From positions 51,384,001 to 51,448,000 of the forward strand of contig CM060842.1 of the NCBI GenBank assembly GCA_030762175.1: DNA of 64,000 nucleotides, given 5' to 3'. The notes under the pieces were generated by a model that was not told the DNA's origin, made no database searches, and worked only from the letters and a program-made list of their open reading frames with translations. The translations under genes and the position numbers were made by a program. The stretch comes from Metallyticus violacea (lineage: Eukaryota; Arthropoda; Insecta; Mantodea; Metallyticidae). Below, one piece after another: positions 34,864 to 44,331 of the stretch (position 1 is its first letter; each line of letters opens with the position of its first letter).

Positions 34864-35336
34864 CAGTTCTGGAAATAATTGATCAGAAAACTTCTGAATG
34901 AATGCCGCACTCACATGGCGAACTACATAAAATTACTGTTATGCAGATAAACGGGTTACTTTTGATTCACTTTCTAATAATCTTTACAAATGAACGTTCA
35001 CTACTATGTGTTTGACAGGAAACACTTTCAGAAAACGACGTTCAAGGAAGCGAAGTTGAAGTATGAGCGCCGTCGGCTGTTTTACACCCTGTAGATGCCC
35101 CACATTAAATTAAACGGCTTAATAAAATGCATGATAGATGATACTTTACAAAGAAAGAAACCTAAAAACAAAACAAGAAAAGGAACCATAAGGCAACTTT
35201 ATTATAGGATTACCTCACCAATACCAACACAGGAACTTAAAACTGTATATTATCGAGACGGGGTTTTTGAGATCAATAATGAGTGATAAGATTATAAAGA
35301 ACACAAAATGAAAAAGTTAGGAAAAAATTAGGAAGA

Positions 35337-35895
35337 TACAGTACGGTTATCTGAGTTACGGGCCATTGAGTTCCACTGGAAAATGGTAGATGTTTTCCCC
35401 GCAAGTTAAGTTAGTGAAAGCACTATGTTATACAGTATTTAAAACTGATTCTAATGAGCGCTAATCTGTGTTATAAGAGAAGTTGAAAATGATGCCCCTC
35501 AGCGGTAGTACATTACCGATATATGCGTGGGAAATTCGTGTATTTCATTTAACTTCCGTAAGATCACGGAGGGTCAGAACACGTTTCTTTTCATTGAGAG
35601 ATCCTGGGTTATATAACTTTTTAACAAGTTGGAGAACAGTTTCTCTACCTGGAACACGATTGCCGGGATATTTTCTTATAAGTCACCTTACCACTTTTCT
35701 GCAGGAATTCGTTTTCACATATACATCATATATTTGTGTAGTGGTACAACTAACGAAAAACAATTAGCACACACATATCACTAACGCACGAAGGCACAAC
35801 CACTCGTTGACAAAGATCCCTCAAACTACTACAAGCTGTTACCTGCACATGCATTATACGGCTTCTCCCAGTATGCAGCTTCACTGTATGATACA
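35337..35895 (-). mobile_element. Element F, copy 3 (right end lost)
   Basis: Left end after TA: CAGTACGGTTATCTGAGTTA then CGGGCC. Family blocks follow, and the minus strand encodes KYPGNRVPGRETVLQLVKKL and a GSLNEKKRVLTLRDLTEVK continuation, the best-preserved helix-turn-helix of the three copies. Homology ends near 35895, before the inverted terminus seen in copy 1. Confidence 0.75.
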
Positions 35896-35899
35896 ATTG

Positions 35900-36240
35900 A
35901 ACGAATAAATAATAGCAGAAATAAAAATTCTTGAATTACATACGAGAAAAGCATAGGAATACCTAATTTGGAATGGCAAAGGACTACTTTATCTACTTTC
36001 TGCAGAAAAAGGAAGCTTTGGACCTATTTTACCTATATTATGGCTTACCGTGTATAATAATTTACCAAGAATAAATCACTTTCAATATTGTTTGCTGAAA
36101 TAGTAAAATTAAATTTATGTAAATAAGAAATAATGTTGCACCATATCCTAATAATAATGTAATCAAAGAATGGGAATGCTTCTCCATATCTTTTCCTGAA
36201 TTGTCAGTGATTAGTGAAAAATACTGACTTTATAAGCATA
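35900..36240. other. Intronic sequence, nothing recognised
   Basis: AT-rich, no repeat or coding call. Confidence 0.45.
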
Positions 36241-36242
36241 TA

Positions 36243-36545
36243 AGTACTTTCACGGCCGGAGTCTTGGATCTTAACATTATTTTCCGAACTTTTCGTCCAT
36301 GGTTTAATGGTCAATTTATATTTAATGTAACCTGATATTTCGTCTGACACTATGGCGGACATCTTCAGCAGAATAAAATGATACTATAACTTGACACTAA
36401 GCGGCTGATTTTAGTAATACGTTTCTAGCTGAAGAAGTCGCCAAAGTGTCGAACGAAACGTCAGGTCACAATAAATATGGATTACCCATAATACCAGAAC
36501 CAAAATACCCGGTAATTAATTGTTAAGATCCATTGACTTTATTTT
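36243..36545. mobile_element. Foldback element, about 115-bp inverted arms
   Basis: The left arm (36262-36375) and right arm (36428-36536) are near-complementary. Matching blocks are GATCTTAACA/TGTTAAGATC, ACCTGATATTTCGTCTGACA against the complement of TGTCGAACGAAACGTCAGGT, and TGGCGGACATCTTCAGC against GCTGAAGAAGTCGCCA. The spacer is about 50 bp with no coding. A C-T-G-A-A-G-A...C-G-A-A-A-C-G-T-C motif of this kind is common in repeated DNA of invertebrates. Confidence 0.8.
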
Positions 36546-36670
36546 ATCAGCAATTGTGATCATATAAGAGTTAGAATAAAAGAAAGTTAAAAAAGAGAGA
36601 AGAAATAACAGACAAAATTGTCTCTTTTTTATCATTATTTTGGAGCATTTCACAACTGTTACTGTATATG

Positions 36671-37129
36671 TTAAACAGTGTATGTTGAACAATGAGGTCT
36701 AAATGCGCTGTGCATGGCAGAGCTATGAATATTTCCTGCGTGACTGCGTTTCGGGGGTTTAAACTTTACTATATCCACAATTATAATCATATAGATGTAC
36801 AACAGTGGTTCTGTGTATGCGTAGGTGTACTTAAAATGCAATTCCATTAGGATGTGCACAGTGGTCCCGATTTGTTTGTGCATCTGTTTACAAGCAATTA
36901 GGTTAACTGATGTTTCCGCAAATATTATTTCATGTTCCGCGGCTGGCCACCCTGGCAATAGCCAGACTCCCCTCCTCTTCCCCCGACACTTTGTCAACTG
37001 ACGTTGCAGTCCCTGCCACTTACATATGTGCCCTTAAGCACAGCAATTCCGAACGTAACATAAACTCACTAGTTTACAACTTTAATGTTCGAAGTGGCGG
37101 GAAAAAAATTCCGGGAGAGAGAGAGGAAA

Positions 37130-37130
<1 letters not shown>
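36671..37130. other. Unassigned sequence
   Basis: A 108-codon minus frame (36671-36997) is present without a recognised family. A C-rich patch lies at 36942-37010. Confidence 0.3.
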
Positions 37131-37165
<35 letters not shown>

Positions 37166-37215
37166 GTGTTTAACGCCCATTTTTACTATTGATGCACTGC
37201 ACCACAGGCGATGGC
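37131..37215 (-). repeat. SINE family B tail fragment with poly(T)
   Basis: A run of about 28 T is followed by the reverse-oriented B tail, AATAGTGTTTAACGCCCATT, and CACCACAGGCGATGG. The poly(T) corresponds to the A-rich 3' end of the SINE. Confidence 0.8.
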
Positions 37216-37897
37216 TGATTATCATCGGAAAAGAAACAAAAAGTGAGATACAGAATGATATAAAATTACTTCCAGATACAATTAGTTTCTACAACAAATC
37301 AAAGTTTGCAGTCAACATCATGTATCAGAAGACAAGAGAATATTATGTTCATTCTAAGATAAGTAGATAACAGGTGCATGTTTGTTCAACATTCATGTCT
37401 TAGCTTCCATAAATTCATGCACTATTTTCAAGACAATAACAGTAAGTTGGATAAATCACAGAAATGCTATCCCTAGAACTAGCAGAAGAACTCAATATAC
37501 GGAAGCAGAAGCCGAACAACCAGGAGGCTGGGAAGAGGAAGATGATGAAAAATAATTTTCGAAGAAACCCAAAAAGAATAATAGGAGACAAGTTTCAACG
37601 AAGAAATGTCGAAACAAGATAAATTGCATTAATGTAGAAAATGGATTAATGATCCTGCGCAAAAACAACAGAGAAAGTACTTTGAATTGAAAGTAAATAA
37701 AGCACTGGAAAATATAATAATATTCATTGTTTTATTTTTATTTTTGTTAGTCCTTTCTAAAGAAAACGGAGAAACCTTTAGAACAACAAATAATTGTTTA
37801 ACAATGTGTCAGTAAAACTTTTCCATTGGCACATATAGTCTTTAATTGAGCTACATTCCTATTATTTGTTATTTAATGTAGTAAAGTAATACATTAA
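37216..37897. other. Intronic sequence, nothing recognised
   Basis: A short stop-free frame near 37470-37540 (TEAEAEQPGGWEEEDDEK) has no known relative. Confidence 0.4.
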
Positions 37898-37899
37898 TG

Positions 37900-37931
<32 letters not shown>

Positions 37932-38870
37932 CACTGGCAGCAACCAAGGCCATAGAATCTTCTCTTTCAGTCTAACAGGCGAAAAAATCAGTAAAATACA
38001 TGAGTACAAAATACATAATTATATAAAATACAGAAAAAAGCTAAATTAGAGCTTTATACTGCATGTAAATAATACATATATTTAACATAGTTAGGAAGTT
38101 GATAAAGATAGTATTAGATTCCAATTGTTCTTCAATACTTTTCTCGAGTACTAGAGGTAGAGAAAAATGAGTAGGAAGAAGAAGAAGAAGAAGAAGAAGA
38201 AGAAGAAGAAGGAGTTAATAACTATTGTGATTATTATTAGATGACAATTTAATCTAGGACGAATCATTTAAATTGCATTATTTTCCGACAACCTCTGACT
38301 TCAGGAGGAAGGGAGTTGCAGATTCTGGAAACTGACACGCTGAATGAGGTTGAGTAAAAATGTGTTCGCTGACGAGGGATAAACAGTAAAGTCATATTCC
38401 GGATTTGAGATAGGACAGATATACGAAGCGAGAGGCGATCTACTGAGGGGTGAGGTGCCGAGGATTTCGAACAGGAGCATAAAGGAATGGAAAGTCAAAC
38501 GTTCTTCTAGAGGTAGCCATGACAGTTGATTGCGTAGGAGTGTCACATGATCAAATTTAGTGTTGAAGACGAAGCAGACACAGGCATGAAGAATGCGTTG
38601 TAATAATGTTTCGATCTGTCCATTATTCAGATTAGATCAAAGTAAGGCATAACAAGCACTTGAGTGAAATTCTTTCTTTGAGATTGAGAGGGAGATCTTT
38701 GCTATATGTTTTAATGTGTGAATCGAAGAGAATATTTTATTAAATGTATGAGTTACCAGGTTGTGCCATTCCAGATCGGATTTAACATAAATACCGAGGT
38801 TTTTTGCCGTGATGGTATAATTAATTACATTGTTGTTTATCATGATGAACACCACAGAATAAAATTAGTA
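37898..38870 (-). pseudogene. Non-LTR retrotransposon remnant (CR1/L2/jockey-like ORF2 C-terminus)
   Basis: On the minus strand: IMINNNVINYTITAKNLGIY then VKSDLEWHNLVTH (38720-38850), ILHACVCFVFNTKFDHVTLL (near 38540-38600), RNQLSWLPLEERLTFHSFML (near 38480-38530) and EYDFTVYPSS. This is the A-x-N-L-G...D-L-x-W and H-V-T-x-x-R-x-x-L-x-W-L-P order seen at the ORF2 C-terminus of this LINE group. The 3' end is a (TTTA/AAAT)n run at 37901-37931 beside a GGCCTTGG block. A relative lies at 59870-60975 in the opposite orientation. Confidence 0.82.
38174..38211. repeat. (GAA)n microsatellite
   Basis: About twelve GAA units within the 3' part of the LINE remnant. Confidence 0.95.
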
Positions 38871-38879
38871 GTTATTATG

Positions 38880-39570
38880 TATATTTAATATCAGCTGTCA
38901 AAACAGCGGTTGTTAATATATACAGGTTTCGGAGATTGTAGTGTTAAGATAAACTGACAATGAGGACATTTGATTTAATCTAAAATTCATATATCAGGAA
39001 AGAAGGTACATATGTTTTATTTTACTAAAGGTAAAATTTATGTAAAAACTTCTGCGCTGGATATAAGAAAAACAAAAACCAAAAGCTGATATTTTTGAAT
39101 TGTTGAACTTGCTTCCTATACATTTGCTTAACTGTGAGTTGATCCCTGAAACTGAATACGCGAAACATAAAGCACTACAATATCTGAAGGAACTGTTGAA
39201 TGTACGATTATTTGCCAAATGCGGTTTATGTATGAACAAGTGCTTCCTCGTATTATCTTTTTGCTAAACACACAGCATACAAGCTTCTCAATAATATAAG
39301 GTTAGGCTGTACTCGAAGTTCCTTATTAGTTATCAATAATTTAAAAGTTCGTAGTTTGTAGATGCTTTTAATAATGGTAAAAGGAACAGCAGATTAAGAA
39401 GGATGTCGAGAGAAGCGATGATCATAAGGGAGATATAAAAGTTTGCATCCAAACAAAGCTACTACATCGAAGCAATATTTAACTTAAGGAGATTCTAACA
39501 TTTGATTCAAAAAAGAGGCTACACTTAAACGATACTAAATATTTCTCCTGGTACACCCTATAATAGGCAG
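38880..39570. other. Intronic sequence, nothing recognised
   Basis: AT-rich, no repeat or coding call. Confidence 0.45.
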
Positions 39571-39599
39571 GGGCGTTAAGTTTGCTTGTTGGCAGAGTC

Positions 39600-39865
39600 A
39601 GCGGGCTGTTTCATGAAATGGGCTGACTGACTGCCCTTCCACGTAACGTGCCATCAGGCAAATGTGTGCTGACCTCAGCAGAACTAGTGTTACGGTCCGG
39701 TGTGCGCAGATTCCGCAGTCCCCCGGCGCAATCGGCTGGAAGGCGCCATCACTACTTCCCGGAAGTGACGTTCAAATGTTTTCAACGTGGCGGCGTGGCC
39801 TCTAGCTATGTCCATGTTGTCAAACTGTCAGGGAGTGTGACGGCGAGAACTCAATAGGCACATTG
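39600..39865. other. GC-rich island with ETS-like site
   Basis: Clearly GC-richer than its surroundings, with several CG dinucleotides and CCCGGAAGTGACG near 39757-39769 (ETS-like CCGGAAGT next to TGACG). A 69-codon plus frame covers it but is not recognised. A regulatory element or old promoter is possible, and it is not proven. Confidence 0.3.
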
Positions 39866-40564
39866 TAGTGTTTCGTGACAGTCAATTACGTTAATCAACA
39901 TGTAAAGCAGTTAAATACCGATACATTTCCAGGCATATAAATTTTCACATGCAAATTTGCCTAAAAGTACGCATAACATGCAACGCTTTTGTTAGAACCA
40001 ACGAAAGTGTGTTTGAGTGCAACTCTTAAGACACGACAGAAATACTGACTTTTAGAGGCAAGATCTTTTATCTTTTTTTGCTTGGAGAACTTGGACCGGT
40101 GGTACAATCTGATGACAATGTTACTACCACTCGCGCTCTAAGTAACACAAAAGTAATAAAGTTGTGATAAGTAAATACGTATTATATCACATACGTTAAA
40201 AAAGAAATTAGTTATTAGCAAAACTCCTAAAAATCATCTATAAAGTGTCATTTTCGTCTTCCGCTTCTTGAAAAGCTGCACATAAAATTTCCATCCCTTT
40301 TGTTTCTTTCCACTCGCTTAGAAGGAGAAAACAGGAACAACAGGGCAAGTGCCTTAAGGCAAGCATTTCCGCATGGTTCTAAGAAATAATTCGGCAATTT
40401 GTTGCAAAATGATTCCATACTTGATAAAAGGCTTTGAGTTTTCATACGACCAAAGAATGAAATTAGGCGAGGGAATGCTTTGTCCAAAATTTAATTCTGA
40501 AATTAATCTATACAAAATTTCGTTCGGACCTTTCAAGGAGTTTAAGTAAGTAAGTTAAGTAATA

Positions 40565-40568
<4 letters not shown>

Positions 40569-40641
<73 letters not shown>
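40569..40641. repeat. (AT)n(GT)n compound microsatellite
   Basis: About nineteen AT units run directly into about eighteen GT units. Confidence 0.97.
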
Positions 40642-40644
<3 letters not shown>

Positions 40645-40659
40645 CCTTCCTTCCTTCTT

Positions 40660-40750
40660 CCTCAGTCAGCGAGAACGGTCCTGGCGGAATTCGAACCCCA
40701 GACGAGTCCGGGCATTAACGAGCTCGGCTATCCGTGTCGGTACAAAATGG
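40660..40750 (-). repeat. SINE family B head fragment
   Basis: Reverse-oriented head: ACGGTCCTGGCGGAATTCGA, ACCCCAGACGAGTCCGGGC, TAACGAGCTCGGCTA, as in the 7.6-kb and 61.6-kb copies. Body and tail are absent; the microsatellite lies where the body would start. Confidence 0.7.
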
Positions 40751-40904
40751 TCTAATGCATATTTTTTTTTCTTTTGTGAAAACGATATGGGCAATTTCGG
40801 TTCCTTTTTATGTAAAATAGACAAGTTATTAAATATTTAATTGGTTCTAATTTAAACACGTTTGAGGAAAGGGTATATTATAATGGAATTATGTGCTGTT
40901 TACA

Positions 40905-41430
40905 GCTAGTGACGCGTCCAGAGCATACCAAAGCAGCGCGATTGATCAATATTTGCACACTTCATGTATTGGAAAACTTTTGGATTCGTTTTAACTACCG
41001 GAGGATCCAATGTGAGTCTGCAATACCAGTGAAAGCAGTTTAGGTTCAACAACAGATGACTGCTGAAAAAAGGAGAAGACAAGTGCTTAAGTTGACAAGT
41101 TCAAACGAGGAGAAAACGTCGCCGTAATGGCGTGCTACAAAACTTCTACTAACTTCATCCCACTCTCATAATATTTAAGGGGTTCCGACTTTCTGAGATT
41201 GCTTGGGCACTTGCATAAACACCATGCTCCTGGAAAGATTTTATTGATTCTGGACGGCTATAACTGGCGTTTAAGAGCACATGCAGGCACTTCAGCCCCT
41301 TGACCTCGTTAAGTTATTAAGAGCCTCCATGGTGGATGCAACGCAGTCCTGGACGTTCCATCGCAAAAGTGCATTTTGCATGGAAGCGAACTGCAACTAT
41401 TACTTAGGTAGTAAATTTTCACGTAACGCA
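40905..41430 (+). pseudogene. pogo/Tigger-type transposase fragment
   Basis: Plus-strand frames show VLKLTSSNE then GENVAVMACYKTSTNFIPLS (41078-41165, the V-T-S-x-x-R-G-E-x-V-T-V block), FRLLRLLGHLHKHHAPGKIL then LILDGYNW (41190-41270, the L-I-x-D-G catalytic block) and LQPLDLVKLLRASMVDATQS near 41285-41345 (the T-H-x-x-Q-P-L-D block). All three are in different frames with stops, so it is dead. No termini found. Confidence 0.75.
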
Positions 41431-41435
41431 ATATA

Positions 41436-42099
41436 CCGGGTGTAACAATAAGATACGGCCAAACTTTAGGACACATTTCTCACACGTAGAAGAAGAAAAT
41501 ATGTTATATGAACATGGGTTCGGAAATTGCTTTATTTCGATGATAGAAGTCATTTTCTAAACTGCTCATAGTACATTAATCATGGGAAACACGCAGGAAC
41601 AGAACGTACCAGCATACCACATGAAATGTTCAAAATGCCCTCCGCTAGCATTGGTACATCTATAACCCGCCGTCACATTGAATCCCGGATGCGCTGATGT
41701 ATCGCTGGAGAATTGCGCATTGTTTCGCAGCCTTCCATAACACGGGCATGAAGACTTTCTGCATCTTGTACCGGGGCTCGATACACAAGAGTCAAAGCCT
41801 AGTGGGTTTACGTCCAACGTGGAGGCCAGGAAATTGCTCCACCTCTATCTATCCATGTCACAGAATCTGTTATTTAGGGAATTTTGAACACTTCATGTAA
41901 GAAAGAGTTCCGTGTGGTATGCTGGTAAGTTCTGTTCCTGTGTGTTTCCCATGATTAATGTAATATGAAAAGTTATATAAAATGAGTTCTAACGTGGAAA
42001 TTAAACGTTTCCGTACCCATATTCCATATAACATATTTTCTACTTCTACGCGTGAGAATGTGTTCTGAAAGTATGACAGTATCTTATTATTACACCCGA
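41436..42099 (-). mobile_element. Foldback element carrying a transposase C-terminus
   Basis: Left (41437-41640) and right (about 41878-42098) arms are near-complementary for about 200 bp, both ending in CGGGTGTAA(C/T)AATAAGATAC. Shared inner blocks include AAAATATGTTATATG and CATTAATCATGGGAAACAC. The centre reads, on the minus strand, VYRAPVQDAESLHARVMEGC, ETMRNSPAIHQRIRDSM and, after a frameshift, RCTNASGGHFEHFM, which is the C-terminus of a mariner-superfamily transposase (DUF4817-type). It looks like a deletion derivative with duplicated ends. Confidence 0.85.
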
Positions 42100-42335
42100 C
42101 ATTCTATTAGGCCCCAATTTATGGAATATTTTACATATGCCTTTTATGAAAGTTGAAAGAAAACCATTATAAATGACTATTTCATCCTTTTTCGGCAAAT
42201 GTGTCTTACTACGAATTCTCTTTCTTTAATCTCAATAAGCAAGGAATTTGAAACCTCTAAAATAAACGAAACCCATCTAGACAAAATGAAGGGGTGAGTT
42301 CGCGTTTATCGCAAAGTATGGCACAAAACTTCTTC

Positions 42336-42635
42336 TTTTTGTTTGAATTGTTTATTTACGAACGCTCTTTAACATCTCAGGTCATCAGCGTCCCATTCAA
42401 TTCCGGGCGTGAAAGGGCCGACAAATTTTGCTCAGAGGCCTCTTCTTTCAGGCTTGAGGTTCTTTTTCGTGCCGTAAATGTACGACACGGGACCCACGGC
42501 TTTACTTCTCTTCCTAAGGAAGCCATACTTCGGATTTTTACGTCCCGATAAAATCCATCGATCCTGGCCGGGTTTGAACGCACGATCTTGGGTTTAGAAG
42601 GCGAGTAAGGTTACCACTACACCACCAGGACCGAC
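42336..42635 (-). repeat. SINE family A, copy 4
   Basis: Full reverse-oriented copy from the AAATAAACAATTC-like tail to GGTCCTGGTGGTGTAGTGGT-type head at 42600-42635. Short duplication AACTTCTTC at 42327-42335 and 42641-42649. Confidence 0.92.
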
Positions 42636-42879
42636 GACGCAACTTCTTCAAACGCTATACTGCCACTAATGAGAGAAATAGCGCGTTTTGAGCAAATCAA
42701 TGTGAAATCCGTTGGCAACTATAAGCAGAAGTTGCCTACAGTAAGGAAATGGAAAAAAAGATGTTTAACATCTTAAAAAGACAACGTGAAAAAAAATAAA
42801 TAAAACCAAGCTTGAATATTATATAACTAATTATTAGATATTATCTGAACACGATTAAGACATGAAACAATCCGTACGG

Positions 42880-43912
42880 CCCACCCCCGTTGAAATATAA
42901 ATATAATATGTATATTGCAAATGCAATTATCATAATATTTTAAGTAATATAATAAATAATGTAGATACCATATAAGTATAAATGTATAATAGGGCATAAT
43001 GTTAACTTGCTAATTTGCAAAAGAGAAAGTGTGAAGCACCTTTTTTTAAAAGGATTACCATTACAGGGTTAATAAACTGAAGGACTTTTAAATCCGCTGG
43101 GGCTCTAACCTTGACAGGCATTGTACTGTTGGCCTTTAAAATAGCTAATGCCAAATTTTTTAAACTTTCAAAATATATATCGAATGACACGTAGGAAAGT
43201 GAACTTACACAAGCCAATGGTAAGTGTATGTTTGCACCTTTAAAGATAGGCGCGAAAGCTGCGCATGCTTTGTGACCCCCTTTGACGTCGTTAAACCAAC
43301 GATTACCTCATTTGAATTGAAATATTTAAGGAAGCATTTGCCCTGCTGAAGCAAGCAGTTTACGTTTTACAAGCGGCGAGACTTAATTACAAGATTTACA
43401 CGCAGCGGAGTGCTTGCGTCGGAATCAGAATTACAAACGTCTCTCGTCGCGACGCGTGAAACTGAAAACTGTTTAACTGATGGCTGCCAATGTCCAGTGA
43501 GAACTTGTTATCTGCGTCTGAGCTAATTCTGTGAACTGGTGCCTCAGTAACGTCAAACTTATAATGTCATCTACGAACTACTTGTATCTAGCCGCGCAGT
43601 ACACAGTTCCACTCGTGGCAGCTAAGTATGTGTCGACGTTTATCGTACGCATAACACCAGAGGATGTAAAATATTTAGAAAGAATAAAATACTAATATAT
43701 ATTATGTCGCATCGGGTGATTATTTATACTATTGAACTCCTCTCCCAGTCATGTTGAGTACGAATCAATAAAATAGCAGAATTCACCTTGAAAAATTGTT
43801 GCCAGTGAAGCGTAGGCAGCAACACCGAAGCGATTGTTCATCAAACCGCTTCAAAACTGGCATCACAACGTTCACAACAAATCGCTTCAAAAATTGGTGT
43901 CCAACCTGGGGC
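42880..43912 (+). mobile_element. LTR-like block A with primer-binding-site-like end
   Basis: It is paired in the same orientation with 49858-50574. Shared blocks: TGAAATATAAATATAATAT at the left, TTTTAAACTTTCAAA, a TATA-like AATATTTAAGGA at 43321-43332, TATCGTACGCATAACACCAG then AGGATG near 43639-43666, an AATAAA signal at 43683-43688, and AATCGCTTCA repeats. The right end has TGGTGTCCAACCTGGGGC (43895-43912), similar to the tRNA primer sites that begin TGG in Ty3/gypsy-like retrotransposons. No internal coding follows, so this is a truncated or solo remnant. It lies about 315 bp from the CARP exon, antisense to that gene. Confidence 0.55.
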
Positions 43913-44227
43913 ACTTAGCCGGAATCAACTAAACCGGTTCAGACATAAGGTTTTGAAACATTTTCTAACTGACCTACTGCATTTTGTAATATATTTTTTA
44001 GGGAAATATGGTAGTAAATACATAGAATGCAAAAAACAATCACTGCCTTATGAAAGTTATGCCCATATTTTCAGTTAAATAAAAAAATCTATGAATTGTT
44101 TAGATCAGGAAATAGAAGCTGCTTTGCTTATTTGAAAAGGAAATACTTCATAATAATTAATTTCTGCGCGTTCTTGTACTTCAGAAATTCAAAATGTAAC
44201 AACAAAACTACTCATTCAAGCACTCAC

Positions 44228-44323
44228 CTGGACCATTAAAGAAATTCCCACAATGCCTTGCGACTTGTGTTGTGCTTCTGACATGTTGTGATAAAGTTCT
44301 GCGTTGAAACCATAGAGCTGGAT
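44228..44323 (-). CDS. CARP: Carbonic anhydrase-related protein (CA10/11-type), internal exon
   Basis: This 96-bp exon encodes 32 residues in phase 0 (start IQLYGFNAELYHNMSEAQHK, end GISLMVQ). It is bounded by a pyrimidine-rich TTTTATTTTCAG acceptor and a GTGAGT donor, read on the minus strand. The residues match the alpha-carbonic anhydrase core strand that follows the third zinc histidine region (ELHLVHWN in active enzymes), with the conserved N of that block and the downstream hydrophobic strand. The third zinc-ligand position is Q instead of H, as in vertebrate CA10/CA11, so the product should be an acatalytic CARP, probably secreted or cell-surface like its relatives. The next exon, at 697-763, continues the protein exactly. 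The exon ending with the preceding Glu is not in the window. Insect CARP-A versus CARP-B was not resolved. Confidence 0.93.
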
Positions 44324-44331
44324 CTGAAAAT

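Larger units (their letters stand above)
764..44227 (-). other. Intron of the CARP gene (43,464 bp)
   Basis: This is the interval between the two CARP exons. It starts with GTGAGT next to 44228 and ends with CTGTTTCAG next to 763, read on the minus strand. It holds most of the transposable-element remnants listed below. No additional CARP exon was seen in it. An alternative exon or a nested gene cannot be excluded from sequence alone. Confidence 0.9.

Noticed and set aside
40607..40840. Open frame starting with a Cys-Val run.
   Set aside because: It starts in the (GT)n microsatellite and crosses a SINE B fragment.
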